Shown here: in pieces, positions 12,480-21,004 of the stretch
Position numbering within the stretch: position 1 is the stretch's first letter
How the letters are laid out: the number at the start of each line of letters is the position of its first letter
DNA from: Kiritimatiellia bacterium
Lineage (GTDB): Bacteria; Verrucomicrobiota; Kiritimatiellia; RFP12; UBA1067
Length of the DNA: 33,287 bases
NCBI GenBank assembly: GCA_017403825.1
Contig: JAFRDO010000038.1
Coordinates: 1-33,287, forward strand
Reading direction: 5' to 3'
Position numbers and translations under genes: made by a program
The notes under the pieces: model-generated
The model's input: the letters and a program-made list of their open reading frames with translations, nothing else
Database searches by the model: none
What the model was told of the DNA's origin: nothing

Positions 12480-15023
12480 ATGAAAGAGAAATCAACGGAG
12501 TTTGGCAGCTGGACGCTGTCCGAGATTATTGAAGGAAGATATTTCCGAGTGCCTGACTACCAGCGTGGGTACGCATGGGGCGAACGCCAGGTGGCAGAGT
12601 TCTGGGAAGATCTATGCGCAATTGTAGCGGCTGGCACCAGACACTATACAGGTGCCATCACGGTCGAGGAGTTGGACGGTGCATTTGAAATTGCGCCGCG
12701 TAAAGGCTTCGCAGTTGTTGACGGACAACAGAGGCTTACCACCGTCGCAATCCTGCTTTCGGCATTGAAGCTGGATAGCAATCCGCTTCTCGTAAAGGCA
12801 GATGGAGGCGACAATTACGTATTTTCGTATGGAGCGAACAACGCCGATCTGCAATTCCTACGCCGCATTTTGTCAGAGAACGAACCTGGCGCTCCCGAAA
12901 ACAGCCATCAGCGGAATCTCAGAAATGCGTTGGGATTCTTCCAGTCCAAGGTTGAACGCCTCGATGCGGTTCAGAGGCGGAAAATCGCCGATGCCGTGAT
13001 GCAGCAGCTGACATTCGACTTCCGGATACTTGGATCCGAATACAGTGCGGGAGAGGTCTTCGAGACGATGAACAATCGCGGCAAACCACTTACGCTACTT
13101 GAAAAGCTGAAAAACCGGCTGATGTATCTTGTGGACACGTTGACGGTAGGCGGTGATGACGAGATTGCGGGAGTGCTCGATGATGAGAATGCTGCGCTTG
13201 GCGACGAGATCAATGAGGCTTGGGGGAGGATTTACCGATTGTTGGCAAGCAATCCTCAAGTCGAACCCCTCGACGAAGATGAATATGTTGCCGCGCACCT
13301 GAGCGTCTATCGCGCACCCAAGGAAAGCGTATATTCCAGGGCCGTTGCGGAATCGCGCCTGTTCAAGATGTTTTGCATAGAAGCGGAACGCTATCCAAAA
13401 AGCGAACGCATCGCCGAAACCGACGCGACTACGGTCGCGAGGGCGCTCAAGGAAGAGAAGGTTTCTATCGACAAGATTCGTGATTATGTTTCCGATCTTG
13501 CCGCCTTTGCCGAGGCATGGTCAAAGATGCATGTTAGTTTCTCCGATGAACTGGGACGCTGCAGGCTTCTTTCTGGCTCGCAAGAGGTAAAGATATTCCT
13601 TGCGGCCGTATTGCTACATGTCAGTGACGAAACCGTGAGGAAATCCATACTGGAGAAAGCTGAACAGATACTGTTCCGCAACACTATCAGAAGCGTAATG
13701 GACCAAGCAACGTTTGCCACATTGGCCAGGCGACTTCACGGGAAATGCCTGGATATGCTAAAGAAAGGCGACAATGAGCAAGTTGATGCGCAGGGCATTG
13801 AAGACGCATTGCGCAACATTGTGGAAGACGAAAGGCGCATGATAGATGTCGGCATGCTTGTTGACTTCTGTGCAGGCCTGATGACAAGACAGCAGTCACC
13901 GTATGGTTTCTATGGATGGCGCGGACTTAAGTATTTCCTGTTCAGGCAGGAGGGCGACGGCGGTCTCGCGTGGAGCAGGTTTGACGACGCGACGCTTGAG
14001 CATGTAATGCCGCAAAGCTCCACAGCTGACAATGACGACGGATGGTGGACGCGCCAAGTACAGCAATTCGTGACAGCTGCCGGCTTTGGGGACTGGAACG
14101 CTCTTTCGGTCAAGGAGAAGCGGGCCTGCCGCCAGTGCAAGCGCAATCTGGTGAATTCGCTCGGGAATTTCGTCTTGCTCATGCAGTCAGAGAACGCTTC
14201 TGTGTCGGATGATCCGTGGGAATGCTATCCTGACGTCTACGGAGTGCACAAGGAGGTCATTGGCAAGAAGGCCTTCTATGCCGATCCAAACCGTGCGTCA
14301 AGTTCTGGTGCCCGATGTGTTGCGAGCGTCGGTGGATCTTGGAACGCCTATCAGATTCGTGAGCGCGGGCGTGGGCTGTTCAGGAAGCTGGCTGTCATGT
14401 TGGGAACAACGGGCGAACTTGACGATGAAGGCATAGACCTTGCCCTTGGATACTCCTGCGTGAAGCAATTGGAGGATGCTGCTTTTGGTGCGCTTCCGGA
14501 CGATGACGTCAATCGCCTTGCGCCAAGGCTGGGCACAGCAGCCGAGCCGAAACAGGAAACTCGCAATGAAAGCGATGCAAATACGGCGAATGTCATGTTT
14601 TGGGAGTCGTTCAAGAAATGGTGTTTAGAGAATGGCCATACGTGGTGCACAGCTGCCATTGCATCAAGAGGGAATCCATACTATGATCCACAGGGAGGCG
14701 GGGAATGCCATCTTTTCTTTGTGTTTGGAGAAAGTTCTGGAAGCGTCAGAGGAAATGGCCCCCTCGTGACGGTCGGGATATATTGTGCGAACGGCGAGGA
14801 ACAGCGCAGCCAGATAAGGAGTTTCAAAGGAGACTTTGATGCTGCATTCGCCGACTGTCCGTTCAACTTTCAGGATTGGGACTCGGGGAAACGAGAAGCC
14901 AAACGCATCCTGTTTGTTCGCCGCGCGGATTATCGCAATCCGACGCCAGAACTGTTTGCACGGATGGCCAGCGACTACGAAGGTGTCCTTGACGTCATGA
15001 AGCGTCACGGATTTCTGAGATAA
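12480..15023 (+). CDS. GmrSD-like type IV restriction protein (DUF262 + HNH) with DUF4268-like C-terminus
   Basis: 847 aa. ATG at 12480 with GAAAGGAG upstream; the longer frame runs through the IS end and is rejected. The N-terminal DUF262 has the motifs RVPDYQRGYAWG (23-34) and VVDGQQRLTT (79-88), the ParB-like NTP-binding/hydrolysis site of GmrS. The central DUF1524-type HNH nuclease motif is LEHVMPQ (about 506-512), with RNLVNSLGNFVLL following. From about residue 705 there is a DUF4268-like region (WESFKKWCLENG ... RILFVRRADYRNPTPEL). GmrSD enzymes cut phage DNA with modified bases; the extra C-terminal domain is a less common fusion. It begins the defence-type island. Confidence 0.85.
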   Translation: MKEKSTEFGSWTLSEIIEGRYFRVPDYQRGYAWGERQVAEFWEDLCAIVAAGTRHYTGAITVEELDGAFEIAPRKGFAVVDGQQRLTTVAILLSALKLDSNPLLVKADGGDNYVFSYGANNADLQFLRRILSENEPGAPENSHQRNLRNALGFFQSKVERLDAVQRRKIADAVMQQLTFDFRILGSEYSAGEVFETMNNRGKPLTLLEKLKNRLMYLVDTLTVGGDDEIAGVLDDENAALGDEINEAWGRIYRLLASNPQVEPLDEDEYVAAHLSVYRAPKESVYSRAVAESRLFKMFCIEAERYPKSERIAETDATTVARALKEEKVSIDKIRDYVSDLAAFAEAWSKMHVSFSDELGRCRLLSGSQEVKIFLAAVLLHVSDETVRKSILEKAEQILFRNTIRSVMDQATFATLARRLHGKCLDMLKKGDNEQVDAQGIEDALRNIVEDERRMIDVGMLVDFCAGLMTRQQSPYGFYGWRGLKYFLFRQEGDGGLAWSRFDDATLEHVMPQSSTADNDDGWWTRQVQQFVTAAGFGDWNALSVKEKRACRQCKRNLVNSLGNFVLLMQSENASVSDDPWECYPDVYGVHKEVIGKKAFYADPNRASSSGARCVASVGGSWNAYQIRERGRGLFRKLAVMLGTTGELDDEGIDLALGYSCVKQLEDAAFGALPDDDVNRLAPRLGTAAEPKQETRNESDANTANVMFWESFKKWCLENGHTWCTAAIASRGNPYYDPQGGGECHLFFVFGESSGSVRGNGPLVTVGIYCANGEEQRSQIRSFKGDFDAAFADCPFNFQDWDSGKREAKRILFVRRADYRNPTPELFARMASDYEGVLDVMKRHGFLR

Positions 15024-15083
15024 TGCTTGTAAGACTGGCTGATGAATGGTGTTTCTTAAATACGAAAGGAACAAACAAAAGAA

Positions 15084-15509
15084 ATGAAGAAAGAAGACAT
15101 TGAACAGCCTACGATGATGGTTTGCGTCAGTAAGACCTGGGGCAAGAACAAAACAAGCGAGGTGACGGGCAAGCGCGTGTCACTCGAGGATTGTGCGCGA
15201 GGGTACTGGAAGCTTGCGGGGAGTGCGCGCACGGGAAAGGCAGGAAGGGCGAAGTGGCTGATGGCGTTCGACAAGGGCGTCATTGTCGGCGTGTGGAAGA
15301 TCGGCGGCAAGGGATGGATGCGCTGCGAGGAATCGCCGAAAAAGACCTGGCCAGAAGACCTGGACAGCCTGAAGGACGCAGAGCTACGTCGCGTCTGCGA
15401 GCTGCAGCCCGTAGACCGGAAAATCTGGAACAAGTACGTCGGCGTCAGGATCCACGACATCGAGGGCCTTGATGCGCGAGGCGGCTGTTTCAGGTACACG
15501 TATGAATGA
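15084..15509 (+). CDS. Uncharacterised small protein behind the GmrSD-like gene
   Basis: 141 aa, with GAAAGGAAC before the ATG and 60 bases behind the GmrSD-like gene. Basic in the middle, with strand-like segments (KWLMAFDKGVIVGVWKIG, VGVRIHDIEG) that resemble the small beta-barrel PUA/EVE-like proteins often found beside modification-dependent restriction systems. That similarity is weak and from pattern alone. Its tail overlaps the next short frame by an ATGA-type junction. Function unknown. Confidence 0.65.
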   Translation: MKKEDIEQPTMMVCVSKTWGKNKTSEVTGKRVSLEDCARGYWKLAGSARTGKAGRAKWLMAFDKGVIVGVWKIGGKGWMRCEESPKKTWPEDLDSLKDAELRRVCELQPVDRKIWNKYVGVRIHDIEGLDARGGCFRYTYE

Positions 15510-15642
15510 TGATTGCGGGCTTAGGAAGCGGTATCGGGAGTGTGCGCAGGCGTTTCGCGCGACGGGGCTTGAGGCGGAATCAGATGCCGCGCTTCTGGGT
15601 TTTGTGGCGGGGGTGAAGAGACAAAGAAAACGGAGTGAATAA
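15502..15642 (+). pseudogene. 3' fragment of an amidohydrolase paralogue
   Basis: A 46-codon frame whose beginning (DCGLRKRYRECAQAFRATGL) matches the last fifth of the hydrolase at 10491-11315 (ENCGLTERYREYVRAFRVMGL). The DNA is also about 80% alike over ~60 bases. The upstream four fifths, including all metal-binding motifs, are absent. It is probably a remnant of a duplicated hydrolase gene, not a functional protein. Confidence 0.65.
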
Positions 15643-15643
15643 A

Positions 15644-16837
15644 ATGCGTAAAGTACGGACATACAAGTCGGTTAAGGAGTTTGCGAAAACTGTAGAGGAA
15701 GAAGAATCCAAAGCTCGCAAAGACACTAAGCCGATCATACGAACAGATTTAGCGAAATCTCGCAAGAGGCCGGTAAAGAAGGCGCCGCCGCAGGGACTCC
15801 CGGGGGCGACGCGACTGAGCACGATTACCGGACTCATGGACTCCCCCACGAACAGAAAGTGGGAGGCCTTCCTTTATGAGGGGCCTTACTGGAATTATCT
15901 TGTGAATTTCATCACTCGGAAGAACATCTTTCGTGGTCGTCGGGATCGTGTGGAAGAAGCCGCGCAGAATACCTGCGAGAAGATAGGTAAGTTCATGCTT
16001 TCGAAGCGATTCAAATACACCGAGGTCGGCAAGGGGCATTTTCGGAAATTCCTCCGGGTCGTGGCTTTTCGTACGGCAATCGATCTATATAAGGAAATCA
16101 GGCATCAGGAGCAGATTCAGGCTTGTGATGCGAAGGCTGATGGCAAGTCTGAATTTGACAAGATCCACAATGACATGCTCAAAGCCCGCGCCAGCCACGA
16201 CAAGACGCTCGCCGCAATGAAGGCAGCCTCCGGAATCGACTCCGAGATTGAGTCAGTTGCCGAACGCGACCTTGACGTCTATGACGCCTCTGCGGGGTTC
16301 GACCGGAATGTCGCGCCAGAAACCAAGAAGGATTCCAGGAAGAAGATGCACAGCATCGTCAGTCTAGATGACAATCCGTTTTCGGATGACGAGGCTCCGT
16401 CGAATTACAACCCTGCAGACATGTTTGATTACCTGGCCAAGGTTTCCAAGGAGGATCTTGGATGGATGCAGAGGCTTCAGATTCATGTGCTTTACATCGC
16501 GCTGGGATATGTCCTTGCAAACGAGAAGATTTCCGCCGAGAAACGCGAGATGCTTCGCCTGCGGTATGGCCTCGACATGAAGACAAAGGATATCTATGCG
16601 ATGCCGCGATTTGCGGCCAAGACCCGCGACGCTTTCGACGTTCAGATGAACAGGGCCACCGAAGAACTCCGCAAGGAGGTCAGGGACTGGTGGGAAATCG
16701 TCGCTCCAAGCAAGAATGACTTCGCGGACGAAACCGTGCTAAAGCTCTGGCGAGGGCTCAGCAACAGTTATGACCGGGCGAAAATCGCCAACGACCTTCA
16801 GGACAAGGCCATCGCCAGGGCCGGGCGGATCAAGTAG
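15644..16837 (+). CDS. Sigma-70-like (ECF-type) factor with long linker
   Basis: 397 aa from the ATG at 15644 (GGAG at 15632-15635). Residues ~72-160 resemble sigma region 2 (WEAFLYEGPYWNYLVNFI ... FRKFLRVVAFRTAIDLYKEI), and ~296-350 resemble region 4 (EKREMLRLRYGLDMKTKDIY, then AAKTRDAFDVQMNRATEELR). Between them is an unusual ~130-residue acidic/charged linker, and the N-terminal 50 residues are basic. ECF factors are normally ~180-200 aa, so this one is double length. The Ser/Thr kinase gene follows after 11 bases, matching the known pairing of some ECF groups with Ser/Thr kinases in PVC bacteria. The sigma call rests on pattern and context. Confidence 0.7.
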   Translation: MRKVRTYKSVKEFAKTVEEEESKARKDTKPIIRTDLAKSRKRPVKKAPPQGLPGATRLSTITGLMDSPTNRKWEAFLYEGPYWNYLVNFITRKNIFRGRRDRVEEAAQNTCEKIGKFMLSKRFKYTEVGKGHFRKFLRVVAFRTAIDLYKEIRHQEQIQACDAKADGKSEFDKIHNDMLKARASHDKTLAAMKAASGIDSEIESVAERDLDVYDASAGFDRNVAPETKKDSRKKMHSIVSLDDNPFSDDEAPSNYNPADMFDYLAKVSKEDLGWMQRLQIHVLYIALGYVLANEKISAEKREMLRLRYGLDMKTKDIYAMPRFAAKTRDAFDVQMNRATEELRKEVRDWWEIVAPSKNDFADETVLKLWRGLSNSYDRAKIANDLQDKAIARAGRIK

Positions 16838-16848
16838 CCTGTGACTGC

Positions 16849-18273
16849 ATGAAGGCGTTTGAGGAAGAAGTGTGGGATTGCCACGTCCTCGAAAAGGGCG
16901 AACGCGTCGGGAATTGGCGTGTGGACTCCTTTGTCGCGTGCGGAGGCTTTGGCGCTGTTTACAGAGTTGTCAACGGCAGACGAGAGGCGGCAATCAAGAT
17001 ATTTTCTGGAGACCTTCGTAAAGACAAGGGGAACGGTTGTCGAAGGATTGAGCAGGAGATACAGATTCTAAAGGCTTCGGCAGGCCGCTATTCACCCAAA
17101 CTGTACGATGCGGGGACGCACAGGGATCGTCCGTATTTTGTCATGGAGTATGTCGATGGCGTGAGACCCAGCGGAATGCCGTCGGGCGACGACAAGATAA
17201 GGGAATTCATGCTCGGCCTCATCGACGCGGTGGCGCAGCTTCATTCTGATGGATGGATCCATTGCGACATAAAGCCGCACAATATCGGGAGGCGGCGGTC
17301 TGACGGAAAATACGTCCTTCTAGACTTCGGCTCCTCGGAGCGTCCAGACGAAGATGGCGACGAAGAGCACAGACCGCGGGAAAACACGATGAACCTGTGT
17401 ACCATGGGGTATCAGCGCGTGGGGACTCGCGGATATGAGCCGCCTGAATCAACGTATCGTCCTAGCCGGGACATCTATGCGATAGGGCACGTGCTTAGGG
17501 ATTGTTTTCAAGAGGAAGTGCCTCCGCACTGGAGTGCAGTCATTAACAAGTGCATCTCATGGCAGCCGAAGTACCGATACAAGGACGTCGCGGCGTTGCG
17601 CGAGGACGTGGACAAGATAGACAAGTTGAAACGTCTTGTGTATTGGAAGCTCAGAGTTGATGAGATTAGACGCCAACGTGAAATTGAACGGACGTTGACG
17701 AAGACAAAGATTGTTCGCCAAACATGGGAAGAGACTCTTGAAGCGGATGAGAAAAGTTCACATGGGGGAGTAAAGGTCTTTCATGTCAACCTTGATAAGA
17801 CTCCGCGTGAGAAGGTTGTCGTCAAGAGTCCTGTCGCGCTTGGCCCTAACACTATTTTGTTTATTACAGGGTGCGGTATCATTGACGCGGACATAAGCGG
17901 CCCGTCAAGTTCGGTTGTTGTGTTGAGGGGATATGCGGTTCTTCAGAACAGGAACACAGTCCTTCCTCCTAAGAACAATTTGACTTATGTCGTAGTAGGT
18001 CCCGGCACTTATCTGAATTTCCCGAATATCAGCGATGCAGACCGTATGAAATTCTTCACATATCGCCGCAGGATATTCAGAGACCTTGATGCCACAACGA
18101 TGTTTCGTCTGCATGGCCCCAAAACTTTTTCTGACATTGAGGCTGAGACCGTTAAGGGGATTTGTGACAGCGACATGCCAAAAGCATACAAAAAGGTGCT
18201 TGTCGACTTCTTCAAGGGTAAGACGTTCACGGTGTTGTTTCCGGATGAAAAGGTCAAGAAAAGCAAGAAGTAA
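16849..18273 (+). CDS. Ser/Thr protein kinase paired with the sigma-like factor
   Basis: 474 aa. Kinase motifs: GNWRVDSFVACGGFGAVY (21-38), Lys50 (AAIKIF), HCDIKPHN (138-145; Cys in place of Arg in HRD), DFG 159-161, and GTRGYEPPE (192-200). No transmembrane segment is seen, unlike the kinase at 2-1306. Residues ~300-410 hold a beta-rich domain (VVVLRGYAVLQNRNTVLPPK, then NNLTYVVVGPGTYLNFPNI) shared with that kinase's C-terminus. It is co-directional with the sigma factor (11-base gap). A natural model is that the C-terminal domain senses a signal and the kinase phosphorylates the sigma factor; this is inference. The ribosome site is weak, suggesting coupled translation. Confidence 0.88.
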   Translation: MKAFEEEVWDCHVLEKGERVGNWRVDSFVACGGFGAVYRVVNGRREAAIKIFSGDLRKDKGNGCRRIEQEIQILKASAGRYSPKLYDAGTHRDRPYFVMEYVDGVRPSGMPSGDDKIREFMLGLIDAVAQLHSDGWIHCDIKPHNIGRRRSDGKYVLLDFGSSERPDEDGDEEHRPRENTMNLCTMGYQRVGTRGYEPPESTYRPSRDIYAIGHVLRDCFQEEVPPHWSAVINKCISWQPKYRYKDVAALREDVDKIDKLKRLVYWKLRVDEIRRQREIERTLTKTKIVRQTWEETLEADEKSSHGGVKVFHVNLDKTPREKVVVKSPVALGPNTILFITGCGIIDADISGPSSSVVVLRGYAVLQNRNTVLPPKNNLTYVVVGPGTYLNFPNISDADRMKFFTYRRRIFRDLDATTMFRLHGPKTFSDIEAETVKGICDSDMPKAYKKVLVDFFKGKTFTVLFPDEKVKKSKK

Positions 18274-18325
18274 TGTAAGAACACAAGCAAAGCGCGGTTT
18301 TCTAGTTTAGAAAGGAAAAATTGAA

Positions 18326-18859
18326 ATGAAGCGATTCACATGCATAAATGACAGAGAAGAAATGGTTGATGGCGTCATCGAGGGAACAAAGGAGCAAGTC
18401 CTCGCTTGGATGAAGAAAACATTCCCCGGGATGCGAGAACGTGGGGAAAGTGAAATGATGTCGGCTTTTGAGTTCTTTCATGAGGGAGAGATTACGGCAT
18501 ATAAAACAGCAGACGGGGAGAGTGTGTATCTTGCGGAGGTCGTGAAAGAGAAAGGACAAGAAACAATGAAAAAAGAAACAAAGAAAAATGCAAAAAGTAA
18601 AAAAGTTGCGAGTAAGCCGCAAACAAATGACGAGATTTTGTGGGTGTGGAAATTGACATGGGAAGACATTAATGAATTAGAGACGTGTGTCACTATTTAT
18701 CGTTCTAAAGGCAGAGCCAAGGCGGCAATGGAAAAGGATATTCGCAAACTTGCAAGCTGCAGGGCTTTCGAGGGGGAGGAACCTAAACGCAAAGACGCAC
18801 TGCATGTTTCACTTGCTGGCAGGTTTGAGTGGGCAATCGAGAAAGTCAAGGTGCACTGA
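18326..18859 (+). CDS. Hypothetical two-part protein with a Lys-rich linker
   Basis: 177 aa, with GAAAGGAAAAA before the ATG, 52 bases behind the kinase. Residues 1-80 are acidic and mixed alpha/beta (starts MKRFTCINDREEMVDGVI). A Lys-rich linker (about 80-98, MKKETKKNAKSKKVASK) follows, then a second domain (DEILWVWKLTWEDINELETC ... GRFEWAIEKVKVH). An internal ATG at about 18566 with its own AAAGGA could give a shorter second product. No family recognised; probably part of the sigma/kinase locus by spacing. Confidence 0.65.
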   Translation: MKRFTCINDREEMVDGVIEGTKEQVLAWMKKTFPGMRERGESEMMSAFEFFHEGEITAYKTADGESVYLAEVVKEKGQETMKKETKKNAKSKKVASKPQTNDEILWVWKLTWEDINELETCVTIYRSKGRAKAAMEKDIRKLASCRAFEGEEPKRKDALHVSLAGRFEWAIEKVKVH

Positions 18860-18896
18860 TTGAATCGGTCAGTCTTTCCGCCCAACGGGAGAAGTG

Positions 18897-19052
18897 ATGG
18901 CAAAGTGGTCTGTACTCATTGCAGGCATCGGCGTGCGCGTCGTAGAGGCGGAGGATATCGACGACGCGTATGCCGCGGCCATGACTGCGTACGGTTGTCA
19001 GCTCGAAGATATTCTGGCCGTGTTTGGCCATTCGCCAGTCCGTACCTCATAG
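18897..19052 (+). CDS. Small hypothetical protein (51 aa)
   Basis: ATG at 18897 preceded by ACGGGAGAAG. Sequence MAKWSVLIAGIGVRVVEAED followed by a helical DDAYAAAMTAYGCQLEDILAVFG segment. This looks like a beta-hairpin plus helix of a small globular protein. It is 37 bases behind the previous gene and 55 before the DUF262 pair. No family recognised; coding status rests on the ribosome site and amino-acid composition. Confidence 0.5.
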   Translation: MAKWSVLIAGIGVRVVEAEDIDDAYAAAMTAYGCQLEDILAVFGHSPVRTS

Positions 19053-19080
19053 AGAGATGAGTTGAGAAAAGCATATAAAA

Positions 19081-19095
19081 GACATTGACAATGTC
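19081..19095. promoter_or_regulatory. 15-bp perfect palindrome before the DUF262 pair
   Basis: GACATTG-A-CAATGTC, 12 bases before the start at 19108 and overlapping the region where a leader or operator would lie. Candidate operator for the DUF262 pair. Confidence 0.45.
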
Positions 19096-19107
19096 AGAAA
19101 GGTGAGA

Positions 19108-21000
19108 ATGAATCAGCAAGAGAGAGATGAGGTTGTAACCGAGTTGAGTGTGGCTACGGGATTGCGTTGTTATTATGACAATGGTGACTTCGTGTTGTTC
19201 CGCAAGCGCGAATCGGGAATATATAGACAGCTGATAATCAAGGAGAAAAGCCCGTGGGTGCTTGCTTATGGGAGCAAGTATGCACAAGCCAGAATCTTGA
19301 TGAATGAAATGCTGCTCTCTGGCTTTAGTTCTGGGGATTCCGTCGAAATTGATGACAGTGTTCCGAAGAACGATGAAGCGGTTTGGTGCAGGATAAAGTA
19401 TAATTGCAAAGGCAGTTGGTTTGCCATCCGCGATAGAATTATCGCCGGCGCATCATCTCTTTATCAAAAAATGCAAGAAGTTGGAGTCCTTGGCCCTGTA
19501 GAAGAGTTCTTGCGGGTGACTGAAGGTGTTGACGTATCATCTTTGTCGGCAGGGGAAGATTCCATTGCCAGAAGCTCAAGTGCCGTAGATAATGAGGAAC
19601 TTGTCGATAATGTTTTGGCGCCAGAAGGCTATCCATTCCCCGCAGATCGCAGGGCGGCAGTCATAACTGTTGAGAAACTCTTGTTGATGAATCTGCGGAT
19701 CCCCGAATATCAGCGGCCATATAAATGGACACGGAGGAATGTCGAGGAACTCATGCAGGACATCGCGGATTCGGTTAAGACCTCGGATGATTCGGCGCCA
19801 CCTCTGAAGTATAGGTTGGGGACGGTGATATTACATGCCAGTGATCAAGATGGGAAGTTTGATGTGGTTGACGGTCAGCAACGTATATTGACGTTGCTGC
19901 TCATCAATCGTCTTTTGAATGAAATACGCAAGAATAAGGTAAATCCTCCGCTTCTGGAAGATGACGTGACGATGAAGTTCCTGTCAAGAAACAGGATATC
20001 AAGGAAGAATCTTCACGAGAATTATGCGGTGGTGAAATCTTGCCTTGCGAAGAACTACGAGCTGAGGAGAAAGCTGGTAGTAGCGTTTAACGATACATTG
20101 GAGATGGTTGCGATAAAGGTGGATGAACTTTCTGAGGCTTTCCAGTTGTTTGACTCGCAGAATACGAGAGGCCGAGCTCTCGATCCTCATGACCTGTTAA
20201 AGGCATTTCATTTGCGCGCAATGGCACAAAAGGCAAAGGCCAATGCGGACGATGCGGAGGATGACGAGATGAAGGAGGTGGTGACCGAATGGGAGTCCCA
20301 GAGTGAAGCGTCTTTGAGATCGCTCTTCGACAACTGGCTCTTCAGGATATGCAACTGGTCGAGAAAGCGGCGCACGCATCAGTTCTGCGCCGCTGACATA
20401 CATGAATTCAAAGGAGTGCCGTTTGATTCAGACTATTCATTCGCATTGCGGGCAAAAGCGGCGATGCCTAGGGACAATGGGGCCGAATGCAGACGCTTTC
20501 AGATTGGTGAGGATTTTGAGGAAGGACGGGAGTTCTTCAGGATGGTGTCCCATTACCTTCGAATGGTAGAAAGGGCAAAGAGCGATGACTACTTCAAAGA
20601 CAGGCCAGAGATAAAAGACGTGTTGAGACTCGCTGACGGCAAGGGATTTTCACATGTTGAAAACATGTTCAGGTGCGCATTGTTGTGTTTTGTGGATCGA
20701 TTTGGCGAGGATGCGTTGTCAGATCACCGGATAATTGACAAGCTGTGCCTCTGGGCGTTTGTGTTGCGTCTTGACATGAATCATGTTTCTGAAGATTCGG
20801 TCAACAAGTACGCGGTTACTGAAAGCGGCACTGATTATACCAATGCGATTCCGATGTTCTCCGTGATAAAAACCGCACGGACCCCATCGGATATTGCGAT
20901 TCAGGATGTCTGTGGAGTTACTGGCTGCAGGTTTAAGCGAAAACAGGGCCTCAAAAACCGTGAGGAACTTGTAAAGGCGTTGAAGAATGTGGAGGCATAA
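19108..21000 (+). CDS. DUF262 protein without HNH, first of a tandem pair
   Basis: 630 aa from the ATG at 19108 (AAAGG upstream). Residues 1-170 are an uncharacterised domain (LRCYYDNGDFVLFRKRESG ... KGSWFAIRDRIIAGASSLY). DUF262 then begins with RIPEYQRPYKWTRRN (about 198-212) and VVDGQQRILTLLLINRLL (about 253). FQLFDSQNTRGRALDPHDLLKA is the conserved NTR.xxL segment of the family. The C-terminal half is helical and has no recognisable HNH motif, so it resembles a GmrS-type NTPase subunit. The next gene starts 4 bases later and carries the nuclease-like part. Together they look like a two-component type IV-like restriction pair. Confidence 0.82.
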   Translation: MNQQERDEVVTELSVATGLRCYYDNGDFVLFRKRESGIYRQLIIKEKSPWVLAYGSKYAQARILMNEMLLSGFSSGDSVEIDDSVPKNDEAVWCRIKYNCKGSWFAIRDRIIAGASSLYQKMQEVGVLGPVEEFLRVTEGVDVSSLSAGEDSIARSSSAVDNEELVDNVLAPEGYPFPADRRAAVITVEKLLLMNLRIPEYQRPYKWTRRNVEELMQDIADSVKTSDDSAPPLKYRLGTVILHASDQDGKFDVVDGQQRILTLLLINRLLNEIRKNKVNPPLLEDDVTMKFLSRNRISRKNLHENYAVVKSCLAKNYELRRKLVVAFNDTLEMVAIKVDELSEAFQLFDSQNTRGRALDPHDLLKAFHLRAMAQKAKANADDAEDDEMKEVVTEWESQSEASLRSLFDNWLFRICNWSRKRRTHQFCAADIHEFKGVPFDSDYSFALRAKAAMPRDNGAECRRFQIGEDFEEGREFFRMVSHYLRMVERAKSDDYFKDRPEIKDVLRLADGKGFSHVENMFRCALLCFVDRFGEDALSDHRIIDKLCLWAFVLRLDMNHVSEDSVNKYAVTESGTDYTNAIPMFSVIKTARTPSDIAIQDVCGVTGCRFKRKQGLKNREELVKALKNVEA

Positions 21001-21004
21001 GGTC

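Noticed and set aside
12387..12480. Extended N-terminus of the GmrSD-like protein
   Set aside because: The extra 31 codons lie in the IS terminal repeat and have no ribosome site, while ATG 12480 has GAAAGGAG.
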